A stretch of 64,000 nt of DNA from Aquibacillus albus (GCF_016908325.1 NZ_JAFBDR010000005.1:62001-126000), one strand, 5' to 3'; positions 8,681 through 18,297 are shown, numbered from the stretch's first letter. The notes: generated by a model not told the origin, from the letters alone. Made by a program: numbers and translations.

Positions 8681-9193
8681 ATGGAATCAAAATATGTATA
8701 TGAATCTAGAGTTGTGAGAACGAGCAGGATTTTTCCAAACGATGTTAATAACCACAATACATTGTTCGGTGGTAAATTAATGAGTGATGTGGATATGATT
8801 GCATCGATTTCAGCTGCTAAACATTCAAGAAAAGATTGTGTAACAGCATCAACTGACTCCGTTGATTTTCTAAATCCTATCACACCAGATGACTCTGTTT
8901 ACTTTGAATCTTTTGTTACGTGGACAGGAACTTCCTCGATGGAAGTGTTTGTTAAAATAATTGCAGAGAATTTAAGAACTGGGGATAGAAAAATAGCTGC
9001 TACATCTTTCATAACATTTGTTGCGCTAGATGATGACGGTAAAACATCCAACGTTCCAGCAGTAATTCCCCAGACCGAGGAAGAAATAAAATTACATGAA
9101 TCAGGAAAGGAAAGAGCTGAATTACGTAAGGCACATAGAAAGGCCAGTAAAGAATTAGCTGGTTTCTTTACGACCAAAAAAGCGTGGGAATAG
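8681..9193 (+). CDS. Acyl-CoA thioesterase (hotdog fold, YkhA-like)
   Basis: A 170-residue hotdog-fold protein of the cytoplasmic acyl-CoA hydrolase family. The signature NDVNNHNTLFGGKLMSDVD carries the catalytic Asn/Asp region, followed by ASTDSVDFLNPI and the strand FVTWTGTSSMEVFVKI. It hydrolyses acyl-CoA to free acid and CoA. The ATG at 8681 is chosen because GGAGGC lies seven bases upstream; an in-frame TTG at 8666 includes that site. The C-terminus is charged. It is monocistronic, with a strong terminator after it. Confidence 0.88.
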   Translation: MESKYVYESRVVRTSRIFPNDVNNHNTLFGGKLMSDVDMIASISAAKHSRKDCVTASTDSVDFLNPITPDDSVYFESFVTWTGTSSMEVFVKIIAENLRTGDRKIAATSFITFVALDDDGKTSNVPAVIPQTEEEIKLHESGKERAELRKAHRKASKELAGFFTTKKAWE

Positions 9194-9234
9194 AATGTAT
9201 GATCAGAGAGCGTATTTCAAACCTAATAATCGGC

Positions 9235-9277
9235 AAGAGGGAGTTGTTACTCATGCATTAGCAATTCCCTCTTTTTT
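9235..9277. terminator. Terminator after the thioesterase gene
   Basis: The stem AAGAGGGAGTTGTTA with its complement (slight mismatch) is followed by TTTTTT. It lies between convergent genes and could serve both. Confidence 0.8.
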
Positions 9278-9334
9278 ATTTGTACTGGATTCTCTTCTGA
9301 TATAATTTCACAATATTAAATTTGTCGCTAAATC

Positions 9335-10216
9335 TTAGTAAATCCCTTTTGCATTAACAGGTAACTTTCTAATATGTTCAAGGTATTCCGTCATGTTTTT
9401 ATCATCAGCAGCTGGATATGAAAAATTTAATAATTCAGCTACCTCATTTGCTAACAGCCGAAATAGTTCAGAAGCTGTAAATACTGCTTCCCACACGTTA
9501 TCATAACCGCTGTCAGCATACGTCTTTTCATATAACTCCCAATACGACAATGGAAGATATTTCTTAAAATACTTTCCCATCTTTCCTGTTGAAACGCTAA
9601 AGTCATGTCGGGTACCAACCCACCAGGAAACCATTTCATTAAGCCTTGGTCTGATCACCTGTTCAAACATTTGCTTTGCATATGGCAATTCATCACGCCA
9701 AATTCCTTTCGCAACGTTTTGCATGCACCACCAAAAATCATTGCAGCAACTATAAAACATAGCTTCTGTCGGCTTTTTAACATGATAGTCAATGTCAGTG
9801 GGAGCAGAAATGGGTGGGAGAATGTTGTCCTTATCTAGTAACGGAACAGTAAGCTTGTCACTAAGAAATCCTTCAGTCATAGCTTCTTGTGTTTCAATAT
9901 GAAGATCGATCCGATTTCCATCTGTAAAAAGCATTAAGTATCCGTAAGATTTATCAAAATTGACATCCTTACCAACAAGATAATCCAGTTTATCTGGTTC
10001 TTGAATCATCAACAAATCACCAAAAACATGGATCCATTGCTCATCTTTTATAAAAGAGGTGGTTTCTGTTACTACGTAAACAATATCATAATCTTGGAAT
10101 ATATCTTTTGGAACGTTGGGATTTGTTCTAGAACCATTCATATAGACTGCTCGAATTCGTTCATCTTTTTCAGCTACTCCTAAAATCAAATCAAACATTT
10201 CTTTTTCGCTTCTCAA
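9335..10216 (-). CDS. aadK: Aminoglycoside 6-adenylyltransferase (AadK-like)
   Basis: A 293-residue protein of the ANT(6)/streptomycin adenylyltransferase family. The nucleotidyltransferase core shows YMNGSRTNPN and DIFQDYDIVYVV (the metal-binding Asp residues), then GDLLMIQEPD, LMLFTDGNRIDLHI and the C-terminal helical region with FWWCMQNVAKGIWR. Chromosomal AadK of Bacillus gives low-level streptomycin resistance by O-adenylation. A TTG start at 10216 has GGGGTG seven bases upstream; the ATG two codons earlier is too close. It lies alone with no mobile element, so it is probably intrinsic rather than recently acquired. Confidence 0.85.
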   Translation of the reverse strand: MRSEKEMFDLILGVAEKDERIRAVYMNGSRTNPNVPKDIFQDYDIVYVVTETTSFIKDEQWIHVFGDLLMIQEPDKLDYLVGKDVNFDKSYGYLMLFTDGNRIDLHIETQEAMTEGFLSDKLTVPLLDKDNILPPISAPTDIDYHVKKPTEAMFYSCCNDFWWCMQNVAKGIWRDELPYAKQMFEQVIRPRLNEMVSWWVGTRHDFSVSTGKMGKYFKKYLPLSYWELYEKTYADSGYDNVWEAVFTASELFRLLANEVAELLNFSYPAADDKNMTEYLEHIRKLPVNAKGIY

Positions 10217-10278
10217 TACCATTCACCCCAAATGTCTAAATATTCCCACTACTGTTATTAGCATTTTGTTCAGTATAG

Positions 10279-10848
10279 TCAAGTTGATGATTTAAGGGAC
10301 CAGTAAATTTCAAAATTATTTCTTCTACTTAACCAGTAACCCACTAAAAAGATAGAGAAGTAAATAGGAAAGGAGTAAAAACTATTCCAATTTATTTCTT
10401 TATATAGCCCTATATATTCAAAAAATGGCTCACCAATAAATGCAGTAAAACCTGCAAAAACCCCACCTTTCAGAAAAGGAGATATGGAAGGCTTATATTC
10501 GATCAGCACCAATATAGCAACAGGCACAAGCGTCCCGTTCCAAGGTTCATATGCTGGTATCCATGGTATCAACTCATAATAGTAAACCCATAAACCTAAT
10601 TGCACACCTAAAAAATCAAAAAAAGATGATATTATCGTGATACCAAAGCCAGCAAACAGCATTCTATTCCTGCTTTTTTTATTATGGAAAAATGCCCAAA
10701 CCACCCAAGGAACGATACTTAAAACAATTCCTAGCCACCAGAGGGGGGTGAAAACAACATCTTTCATCCATAGTTCAATCATTTCGGACTGTGTTTGGTC
10801 AACTGATCTATATAGTTCATTGGTTTTCTCTATATATGTTTGATTCAT
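10279..10848 (-). CDS. CBO0543-family membrane protein
   Basis: A 189-residue protein with five hydrophobic helices. The pattern FTPLWWLGIVLSIVPWVVWAFF, then ISSFFDFLGVQLGLWVYYYELIPWIPAYEPW, fits the CBO0543 family of spore-formers, whose function is unknown. A second, diverged member lies at 32394-32888. It is monocistronic with its own terminator. Confidence 0.72.
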   Translation of the reverse strand: MNQTYIEKTNELYRSVDQTQSEMIELWMKDVVFTPLWWLGIVLSIVPWVVWAFFHNKKSRNRMLFAGFGITIISSFFDFLGVQLGLWVYYYELIPWIPAYEPWNGTLVPVAILVLIEYKPSISPFLKGGVFAGFTAFIGEPFFEYIGLYKEINWNSFYSFPIYFSIFLVGYWLSRRNNFEIYWSLKSST

Positions 10849-10929
10849 AATTTGGTAGTATCCTTTATGTTTTAGTTATATTTTCCAGTTTAACTCCATT
10901 ATGTTTCATATATACTTCCCCATTTCCAT

Positions 10930-10976
10930 TAAAAAGGAAGGAATTGTCCTAAAAATAGTGACAATCCCTTCTTTTT
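10930..10976 (-). terminator. Terminator after the CBO0543-family gene
   Basis: A long imperfect inverted repeat (10931-10948 with 10959-10975), A-rich on one side and T-rich on the other, could act in both directions. Confidence 0.72.
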
Positions 10977-11001
10977 CAATCAAACGTATAAAAGTTTTTT
11001 A

Positions 11002-11532
11002 TTATTTGTGCAAACTGTCTTGCAAAAGCATAGATATTTCAAGCACCTGAAGCTTTTTTAATTGCTCACCACGTGAACTATCTTCTTCCCCATTAGCTGT
11101 AACATCCGCTACTTCGTCAATAAAACGATTGGGATCCCATTGCTTCCACTCTTTTAATGAAGGATAAATATTACAACCTTCCTCATACAACTTTTCAAAC
11201 AAAGGATATTGGCCTACCATTCGAAACCAATGTTTAGCATTACTAAAATCGCCTTCACGTCTGTGCATGATTCCATGCCAATAGCTTCCTATAGCTTCCG
11301 GTATTTGTTGTGAAATAGAATGAGAAGCATAGAGATCATCATTCCATAGAAGCAAACCAGAACGTGTTGCCTGAGCTGCAAGTGGTGATGGGTCTCCCTT
11401 TCCCGTTAACTCTTGATCTGATAGCTCTTCAATTGCTTTTGACAATTCAGGCTTCCATATTTCTTTTGGACAAAGTGGCGGCAGTGGACTTCTTTCCTCA
11501 AACCTTTGAATAAGTGACGCGGTTTCATTCAT
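11002..11532 (-). CDS. Conserved hypothetical soluble protein
   Basis: A 176-residue, mostly helical protein with no signal peptide or membrane segment. A tryptophan-rich centre (GSYWHGIMHRREGDFSNAKHWFRMVG) looks like a recurring hypothetical family, but I know no assigned function. The ATG at 11532 has AAAGGTGGG seven bases upstream. It ends with a helix (KKLQVLEISMLLQDSLHK). Confidence 0.65.
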   Translation of the reverse strand: MNETASLIQRFEERSPLPPLCPKEIWKPELSKAIEELSDQELTGKGDPSPLAAQATRSGLLLWNDDLYASHSISQQIPEAIGSYWHGIMHRREGDFSNAKHWFRMVGQYPLFEKLYEEGCNIYPSLKEWKQWDPNRFIDEVADVTANGEEDSSRGEQLKKLQVLEISMLLQDSLHK

Positions 11533-11653
11533 AACAATTCCCACCTTTATTATGTATGATTTATCTGAATTATATCAATTTTATAAAAATACTCCAATCG
11601 ATAACGCTTACAACTAAATAATATTGCTTGTGATCAGCCCTAACATTCACGAA

Positions 11654-12211
11654 TTATAATTGAAATTGATTGCTAATCATTTGTGCTACTTCCTTAGCAC
11701 TCAAATTTGTATTATTTATTCTTAAATAATTTTCTAGTTTAATTTCACCTTCTTCTGAATTCAATCTAAGACTATCTATCGTGCTTAATAAGTTCTGCTC
11801 AGATTGTTCAATATTTCTTTTTGTCGGCTTTTGTTCAAGTCTATTTGGTGATTTATTCCGTTTAAGCCTTTCATCTACATCAGCTTCCAACTCTACGAAA
11901 TATATTTCAGCTCCTTGAGAATTAAACGTTTCACATATTTTATCAACAAAATCCCAATCTTCTTCTTGATTAAATGCCCACACAAAAGTAAAAATCATTC
12001 CATACTCATCACTTTGTGAAAAAGACTTAAATATCTCCTCTCGAAATAAGGTAGATAACCTCCACATTTCAGCACTGAATCCGAAAAATGGTTCTAACAA
12101 ATCAATTGTCATGTGATTATGAAATAGTTTTAACTTAGTAATCTTTGATAACTCTTGACCCACTGTCATTTTACCTACTGCTTGAGGTCCAAATACTAAA
12201 ACAAACTTCAT
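11654..12211 (-). CDS. P-loop kinase-like ATPase
   Basis: A 185-residue P-loop protein. The Walker A motif GPQAVGKMT (GxxxxGKM/T) starts at residue 8, followed by FHNHMTIDLL and a helical lid with VDERLKRNKSPNRLEQKPTKRN. The overall size and layout match small shikimate/gluconate-kinase-like or AAA-type proteins that phosphorylate small molecules. No substrate-binding motif identifies the substrate. GGGGGA precedes the ATG. Confidence 0.7.
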   Translation of the reverse strand: MKFVLVFGPQAVGKMTVGQELSKITKLKLFHNHMTIDLLEPFFGFSAEMWRLSTLFREEIFKSFSQSDEYGMIFTFVWAFNQEEDWDFVDKICETFNSQGAEIYFVELEADVDERLKRNKSPNRLEQKPTKRNIEQSEQNLLSTIDSLRLNSEEGEIKLENYLRINNTNLSAKEVAQMISNQFQL

Positions 12212-12327
12212 TAGTTTCCCCCATCCCTATTTGACGTTTTATAAAATCGTTTCATAAGCCATGATTTTATGCTATCATCCTTAAACGAAATAGACCTACC
12301 TTTTTTCTGCATCAATAACTCGTTTCA

Positions 12328-12600
12328 TCATTGTTTTTCATTAATTAGTCTATAGATACTTACACAAAAAAATGTAAGTCCTACCAAAAACATAATTCCA
12401 CCTAACGTGATGTTCGATAAAATAAACCCCTCTGTAATAGTTCGGAAATCATCTGCATCCATACTGCCCCCCATTGATGTACGCAGATACTCATTTGCCA
12501 AATCTGTACCACGATCAACACTATTTTTTAGTTTAGAAAATCCAGTCAAGGTTAGCACTATTGTAAAAATAATAAAACCGTACCAAATGATATTCTTCAT
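12328..12600 (-). CDS. Small two-helix membrane protein
   Basis: A 90-residue protein with helices at about residues 3-20 and 58-83 and an acidic linker between them (SMDADDFRTITEGF). The ATG at 12600 has AGAGGA upstream; the longer in-frame extension has no binding site and an odd composition. Family not recognised. Confidence 0.55.
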   Translation of the reverse strand: MKNIIWYGFIIFTIVLTLTGFSKLKNSVDRGTDLANEYLRTSMGGSMDADDFRTITEGFILSNITLGGIMFLVGLTFFCVSIYRLINEKQ

Positions 12601-12888
12601 AGTTATCCTCTTCTTTCTCAAAAAATTGTTATTTTTAAAATATATCTTTGTTATATCAAAGATCACAAAATCCCCAACCCTAGATAAATACTTTAACCTC
12701 TATAGATATAGACGATTCACACTTCAAAACAGTTCCGTTTTTTTCAAAATAATTTAGTTTCAGAAAATATAGTATTTTCATCCTACCTGCATTACAATGA
12801 AAACATCGTCTAATTATAAGGAATGATTCCATTCTTGGCGAATCTATCAAAAGAACAAGTTAAAAATAAAAAGGATGACTAGATACAT

Positions 12889-13785
12889 ATGGGGATACTC
12901 TTACTTTTACTTAGTACTTTAATGTGGAGCTTTGTCAGTATATTAGTGAAGGCGGCTTCTTTCACGGTAGACAGTTATACAATTACGTTTTTGCGATTTT
13001 TTCTAGGTGTTATTTTCTTGTTTTTATTTATTTGGATGAGTAAAAGAAAAGTCAAAATCACTTGGAAATCAAAGTGGATTTGGTACGGAGCACTTGGGAA
13101 AGTAATGAACTACCTTTTTGAAAACTTTGGCGTTTCTATTGGATATGCGTATGAACAAATTTTAATAACGCCATTTTTGACCATTTTCATGCTGCTATTT
13201 TCTATTTTTTATTTTAAAGAAAAAGCGACGTTCCTCTCATTGGTATCTGCGGCGCTTTGTATTTCTGGTGTTTTTCTTATTAGTTGGAATGGACTGCCAA
13301 TGCATGAACTATTGGAATTTGACCTCTTTTTGACGTTGATATTTGCTTTATCTGCCTTTGGAGCCAGTTTCCATTTCGTTAGCCAAAAGGTGTTGATTCA
13401 AAAAATGGATGCGGTTGACATGAATTTGTCAATCTTTCTATGGTGCAGCTTAATAACAACACTCCCGCTGCCGGCTCAGTTTGAGTGGTCGGGTGATTTT
13501 AATGGAATCTCTATTTTTGCTTTGGTTGCTTTAGGCTTTATCACAGGGACCAGTTTTATCATTTATTCAAAAGCATTGAAACAAGTATCTTTTTTAGTTG
13601 CTGCTATACTTGTTAATTCCAGTGTATTATTCACATTATTTTGGTCATGGCTGTTTTACAATGAGCCGATCACCATCTATGTGATTGTGGGATCACTACT
13701 ATTCTTAATAGGTATGATTTTATTAAGTTTACCAGCAGCAAAGATTTCGAAACAAAAAAAAGTGGTGAAGGAACCTGGCAACTAA
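12889..13785 (+). CDS. DMT-superfamily (EamA) transporter
   Basis: A 298-residue, ten-helix protein with two EamA repeats (about residues 2-130 and 145-285). Typical features are the first helix LLLLSTLMWSFVSILVKA, the ITFLRFFLGVIFL helix and the C-terminal FTLFWSWLFYNEPIT helix with the conserved Glu-Pro. Family members export or import metabolites; the substrate is unknown. AAAAGGA lies about 13 bases before the ATG, which is rather far. The basic C-terminus is KISKQKKVVK. Confidence 0.8.
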   Translation: MGILLLLLSTLMWSFVSILVKAASFTVDSYTITFLRFFLGVIFLFLFIWMSKRKVKITWKSKWIWYGALGKVMNYLFENFGVSIGYAYEQILITPFLTIFMLLFSIFYFKEKATFLSLVSAALCISGVFLISWNGLPMHELLEFDLFLTLIFALSAFGASFHFVSQKVLIQKMDAVDMNLSIFLWCSLITTLPLPAQFEWSGDFNGISIFALVALGFITGTSFIIYSKALKQVSFLVAAILVNSSVLFTLFWSWLFYNEPITIYVIVGSLLFLIGMILLSLPAAKISKQKKVVKEPGN

Positions 13786-13974
13786 TCACTGACCATGATT
13801 TCCTCCAATGAATTTTTGATAACGTGTAAAAAAAGTAAAAAACAGCTTTTACTTAATTGGGGCAACAACACAATTCTCTCCATTCTAACATATAGTACAT
13901 TAGAAAAATGCGTAATTTCCTGTAACGGGAGGTTGCCGAACGAAAAAACATAAGCATGTAGGGGAGAGAGAAAG

Positions 13975-15387
13975 ATGATAATCCATGTCGTTCGTAGCGG
14001 TGAAACACTTTGGCAAATAGCTAATCGCTACAATGTAAAAATGAACGCAGTTGTAGTGGCAAACGAATTACCTAACCCGAATCAACTAGTGGTTGGGCAA
14101 TCCCTAGTTATTCCTACACCTGGAACATCACACATTGTCAAATACGGAGAAACATTATGGTCGATTGCCCAGCAGTATGGAGTGCCGATTGCATCTATTG
14201 TTCAAGCAAACCAGTTAACAGACCCTAACGTACTCTATCCCGGAATAAATTTAATCATTCCACCGATCACTCACCAGGTTCAGCCAGGAGAAGCATTATG
14301 GCAAATTGCCAATCAATACGGAACAACGGTCCAGTCGATTATAAATGAAAATCAGATTGAAAATCCTAATCTGATTTATCCTGGAACTTTGTTAATCATT
14401 CCTAGACCAAAACCAACAATTGATGTTAATGCATATACCTATCAGTCACCAAACGAAGCAGTAGAGTCTATTAACGAGGTAGGAGATTTACTGACTTACC
14501 TAAGCCCATTTGCATACTTGATAACAGAGGATGGAACACTTTCGCCTATGAGGGATGAGGCTATGATTCCTGCAGCTTTAGAAAAAAATGTTGTTCCAAT
14601 GATGTCGATCACAAATTTCACTACAACATCCGCTGGTTCAAACTTAGCTCACGTTGTTTTAGAAACACCTGAATACCGGCAAAATCTAATTACTGATATC
14701 ATTCGAATTATGGATAAAAAAGGATACCAAGGGGTAAATGTAGATTTTGAAAATGTCCTTCCAGAAGACCGAGAACTATATAATAACTTTTTACAAGAGG
14801 CGGTCGACCGTTTACATCCATTAGGGTATTTCGTCTCAACCGCAGTTGCACCGAAAGTAAGTGGTGAACAGCCTGGTTTACTTTATGAAGCACATGACTA
14901 TGAAGCACACGGAAGAATTGTCGATTTTGTTGTACTGATGACCTATGAATGGGGATACCGTTTTGGTCCACCACAAGCCATATCACCAATCAATCAAATG
15001 CGACGTGTTGTTGACTATGCATTGACAGTGATGCCACCAGAAAAAATATTTTTAGGGTTCCAAATTTATGCACGGGATTGGCTCCTTCCACACGTTCAAG
15101 GACAGGAAGCAGAAACCTTTAGTCCGCAAGAAGCCGTAAGACGTGCAGTTCAATATGGAGCAAGGATTCAATATGATACAGCAGCAGCGTCACCATTTTT
15201 CCGTTATGTTGATGAACAAGGGCGTAATCATGAGGTTTGGTTTGAAGATGCCCGCAGTGCGCAAGCGAAATTTGATATGGTTAAGGAATATAATTTAGCT
15301 GGAATTAGCTACTGGGCATTAGGGTATCCTTATCCGCAAAACTGGGAGCTCCTTGAAGATAATTTTAATATAAGAAAATTAATGTAA
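13975..15387 (+). CDS. sleL: LysM-GH18 spore cortex or cell wall hydrolase (YaaH/SleL-like)
   Basis: A 470-residue protein. Three LysM repeats (about residues 1-46, 50-95 and 97-142) each contain a GETLWQIA-type opening and an LVIP-type close. A GH18 domain follows, with the catalytic motif GVNVDFENV (Asp...Glu) near residue 250 and VLMTYEWG as the substrate-cleft motif. Relatives YaaH and SleL are N-acetylglucosaminidases that cleave spore cortex fragments during germination. There is no signal peptide, as in the spore-coat-located relatives; Bacillus YaaH carries two LysM repeats, so the third is extra. GGGGAGAG precedes the ATG. Confidence 0.87.
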   Translation: MIIHVVRSGETLWQIANRYNVKMNAVVVANELPNPNQLVVGQSLVIPTPGTSHIVKYGETLWSIAQQYGVPIASIVQANQLTDPNVLYPGINLIIPPITHQVQPGEALWQIANQYGTTVQSIINENQIENPNLIYPGTLLIIPRPKPTIDVNAYTYQSPNEAVESINEVGDLLTYLSPFAYLITEDGTLSPMRDEAMIPAALEKNVVPMMSITNFTTTSAGSNLAHVVLETPEYRQNLITDIIRIMDKKGYQGVNVDFENVLPEDRELYNNFLQEAVDRLHPLGYFVSTAVAPKVSGEQPGLLYEAHDYEAHGRIVDFVVLMTYEWGYRFGPPQAISPINQMRRVVDYALTVMPPEKIFLGFQIYARDWLLPHVQGQEAETFSPQEAVRRAVQYGARIQYDTAAASPFFRYVDEQGRNHEVWFEDARSAQAKFDMVKEYNLAGISYWALGYPYPQNWELLEDNFNIRKLM

Positions 15388-15393
15388 AAAAAA

Positions 15394-15426
15394 CTAGCTC
15401 GGTGATAAACCGAGCTAGCTTTTTTA
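15394..15426. terminator. Strong terminator after the sleL-like gene
   Basis: A perfect 10-bp stem (15394-15403 with 15409-15418) with a GATAA loop is followed by six Ts; A-rich sequence on the other side may make it bidirectional. Confidence 0.92.
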
Positions 15427-15469
15427 AGCATAATGTAGTCGAAGGGGTCTGACCCCCTCAGAGATCAAC

Positions 15470-17095
15470 TTATTTTATAAAGTGAGATAATACAAAAACG
15501 GCTGGTGAATTCCAATAAATCGTAATCTCATTTGTTGCATAACTGTCAATATGGTCAATGAAACACGCTGGTGGAGAGTTACCCCTTAATGTTTGTTTAG
15601 AAATATCATCCTGCAAATTTTTATTTGGTCCTCCGGATACAAAACCAGGCACTGGTTCCATAACATCATCACCTACAGACGGGCGATGATGAATATGCTT
15701 CACTGGTTTATCACCAAAACCAGTTACATAACTAATATCAAGAATGTTGCGACCTACCAAATAGTGAACATGATCTAAAGCACTTGTTTCAAATTCCTTC
15801 ATTCCTTCAAAATAAAAAGCAAATAATAACACCATTGCATGATTTAACAGCAGCATATTACTTCCCCATATGTAATCATTTTCGGACAAGGAAACAAAGT
15901 ATCCATCATCCTTACTTCTTTCAATTAATCGATTAGCTTCCTGTTTCCAACCTTGTTTCAAATGATCATATAATTTAGGTTCGGCATTCTCCCTTCCATT
16001 CAATAGATAAGCAAGTGTACCATAGCCACCATCATCCGCCCAGCCTAATTCGTACTTTGGAAACGTAGCATTTGCCAATTCCTTAAATGCATGATGATAT
16101 ACCCTCTCACCAGTTGTGCGAAATAGCTCCGCTGCAGCCCAATAACGCTCATCCAAATCCGATTGATCACCGTATTCCCCTGTACTAATTTCAGGTGGAT
16201 TTTTAAAGCTCGGATATTCTGGATTATTCTCTAACCATTTCCATGCAAGTTTTGCAGCTTCTAAACAACGAATAGAAAATTCTTGATTATACTCTCTATA
16301 CACACGTGAAGACATGGCCATAACAGCAGCATAAGTTGCTGTTGCAGTAGCAGATATTGGTGAAAAATATAAATCACCATTATCCTGTTCAGGCATCACA
16401 TCTAAACCAGGAAAGGTTAAAGTTGTTAATTTATGAAAAACACCGCCAGTTTCAGCGTCCTGCATTTTAAATAACCAGTCCAGTTCATACTTACACTCAT
16501 GAAGTACATCAGGTGTTCTACCATCAGATTCTGGAATTGGAAGAGTCTTTTCAAACGCAGTTGGATATATCTCAAATGCTAACAGCAAATCAGCTATTGC
16601 CTTTGCTCCTGCGACCGTGTACTTACCGTAATCTCCCGCATCATGCCAGCCACCAGAACTATCTAATCGATGCTTTGTATCTCCATAGACGATTCCTTCC
16701 TTTAAATGGCATGCTTTATGCTTCCACGGACCTGCAAATTCTTCTTCCAAGTCCATGCCACACCGCAAATAATAAAATGCTTTCAATAATCCCTGCTGGA
16801 GTTTCTCATATGGATTACTGTCAATCATAAATGATGCTGATTTCGAATTCCCAACCATCACATAATAAGTACCAGTTGTTTGCAAAGATGAGAAATCTCC
16901 ATGGAAAACTTTCGAATTACTCACTTTGTCAAAAACAGGCCCAGTTAGCGCTCCTTGGTACACCGTTTCATTTGTTCTTTCATTCATCACCTGAAATACT
17001 CCACTATCATTATTAGTTATGATCGCGATTTTCTTTTCGTGTAAAGGATAACCGATTTGATTCACAGTAATCGATCGAGCGGCTTTTTCTTTCAT
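15470..17095 (-). CDS. Cytoplasmic glycoside hydrolase family 9 enzyme
   Basis: A 541-residue protein with an N-terminal Ig-like CelD_N domain (about residues 8-90, ITVNQIGYPLHEKKIA) and a GH9 (alpha/alpha)6 barrel. The catalytic base region is GGWHDAGDYGKYT near residue 150, and the C-terminal motif HHRPS and the Glu in YATNEITIYWNSP match GH9 active-site blocks. The family includes endoglucanases, cellodextrinases and exo-glucosaminidases. There is no signal peptide, so it probably acts on imported oligosaccharides. The start has GGAGGAG a few bases upstream. No importer is adjacent. Confidence 0.85.
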   Translation of the reverse strand: MKEKAARSITVNQIGYPLHEKKIAIITNNDSGVFQVMNERTNETVYQGALTGPVFDKVSNSKVFHGDFSSLQTTGTYYVMVGNSKSASFMIDSNPYEKLQQGLLKAFYYLRCGMDLEEEFAGPWKHKACHLKEGIVYGDTKHRLDSSGGWHDAGDYGKYTVAGAKAIADLLLAFEIYPTAFEKTLPIPESDGRTPDVLHECKYELDWLFKMQDAETGGVFHKLTTLTFPGLDVMPEQDNGDLYFSPISATATATYAAVMAMSSRVYREYNQEFSIRCLEAAKLAWKWLENNPEYPSFKNPPEISTGEYGDQSDLDERYWAAAELFRTTGERVYHHAFKELANATFPKYELGWADDGGYGTLAYLLNGRENAEPKLYDHLKQGWKQEANRLIERSKDDGYFVSLSENDYIWGSNMLLLNHAMVLLFAFYFEGMKEFETSALDHVHYLVGRNILDISYVTGFGDKPVKHIHHRPSVGDDVMEPVPGFVSGGPNKNLQDDISKQTLRGNSPPACFIDHIDSYATNEITIYWNSPAVFVLSHFIK

Positions 17096-17424
17096 CTGAT
17101 CTCCTCCTTAATAAACCCTTTTGTTATATTTGTTTTCAAAAAACTAACAATTTTGTTTATCATTTACAGTTTATACTATTTGTTAATTTTTTCCTAGTAA
17201 TAAAAAGTAGAATTAAAATAATTCAGATAATACACCAATGTCATGCGTATAGAAATTTGGGATTGATCGATCAGAATAGCTAGTTATCTATTAATTAACC
17301 TAAGGTTAACTTGTCGTTCTTACCTTTCATTGATTTAATTTTGTGTTTGGATATCAAATATTTCGCTTAACCATTTTGAATCAAACATGTTATGATAAGA
17401 TTGTCCTCAATATTGACATAATGA
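17096..17424. other. Divergent intergenic region, no feature identified
   Basis: A 330-base AT-rich stretch separates the GH9 gene from the divergent J-like gene. I see no clear operator, hairpin or small gene in it. Promoters for both genes must lie here, but none matches consensus well enough to mark. Confidence 0.4.
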
Positions 17425-17451
17425 ATGATGCTCGCAAAGGGATGTGATGGA

Positions 17452-18297
17452 ATGGACATAAAAAAAGCCTATGAAATTCTTGGCGTTTCCGAAAAAGTAA
17501 CGATGGAAGAATTAGAAGACCGCTTCATGATTTTAGTTAAACGACATAAAAATGCTAGTCAACTATCCAATGAGGAAGAAACATCAGAACTTGATCAAAT
17601 AAATGAAGCATACTATATTATACGGGCACATTTACTTGGACAAGATGAAAGCGCTGCAAATGAAACATTTAAGGAAAAACTTGGACATTTTATCTATTAT
17701 TATAAGTTCCATGTGGTTGGTGGAATCATTGGTTTGATATTAATTATATCTTTTATTTCGTCCATCGTAGAGGGACAAAATAATAAAATAGACCTCCCTC
17801 CTGCTGACTTAACAATTGTTATGTTAGGAGAATATCAGATTGACGATACTTTACCGATTCAAGAGAAGCTAAATCCACTTTTCCCGCAATGGGAAACGCT
17901 TCATATTGAATTGTTTTATCAGCCTAGTGAAATGAATTCAGAACACGATATGGGGATTATTGTTAAAAACCAAGCAGAATTATCTCAATTAGATTTAGAC
18001 CTATTAATCTTAGATGAACATCAATACTCTGTTTTTGTTGAGCGCAATTCCTTCGTATCATTGGATCATCTATCTGATGGATTAATAGAATCCGTTGGTC
18101 AAGATAAGTTATACTACGACCAGGCAGAAGAGGATACACAAGAACACCTATATGGGATTGATCTTGCTGATAGTACCATTTTTGATAATGTAGATGATAG
18201 GGAAAATAAAATTGCCGTCATCCCTAAAGGACAAGAGAGTATAGAAAAAGCAGAAACATTTATTACAACTGTTTTAGAAAGTACAATAGAAGAATAG
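17452..18297 (+). CDS. Membrane protein with a degenerate J-like N-terminal domain
   Basis: A 281-residue protein. The first 60 residues read like a DnaJ domain (DIKKAYEILGVSEKVTMEEL, then LDQINEAYYIIRAHLLG), but the HPD motif that activates Hsp70 is absent (the position reads KRHKN). One membrane helix (about residues 88-108) is followed by an outside domain of about 170 residues, with alternating strands and acidic loops, that resembles a periplasmic-binding-protein half. The function is unknown. The ATG at 17452 fits the GGGATG/GATGG site better than upstream ATGs. Confidence 0.65.
   Translation: MDIKKAYEILGVSEKVTMEELEDRFMILVKRHKNASQLSNEEETSELDQINEAYYIIRAHLLGQDESAANETFKEKLGHFIYYYKFHVVGGIIGLILIISFISSIVEGQNNKIDLPPADLTIVMLGEYQIDDTLPIQEKLNPLFPQWETLHIELFYQPSEMNSEHDMGIIVKNQAELSQLDLDLLILDEHQYSVFVERNSFVSLDHLSDGLIESVGQDKLYYDQAEEDTQEHLYGIDLADSTIFDNVDDRENKIAVIPKGQESIEKAETFITTVLESTIEE

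Noticed and set aside
8460-8717. An 85-codon open frame on the plus strand before the thioesterase gene
   Set aside because: No ribosome binding site, odd composition, covers palindromes and a T run, and overlaps the real thioesterase start.
9335-10216. A recently acquired antibiotic resistance island
   Set aside because: Only a chromosomal AadK-like gene is present, with codon use like its neighbours and no integrase, IS or plasmid gene nearby.
15427-15469. A further member of the GGGGCTG hairpin family (GGGGTCTGACCCC)
   Set aside because: Only a short palindrome without the GACAGCCC arm, and it follows a strong terminator already sufficient.
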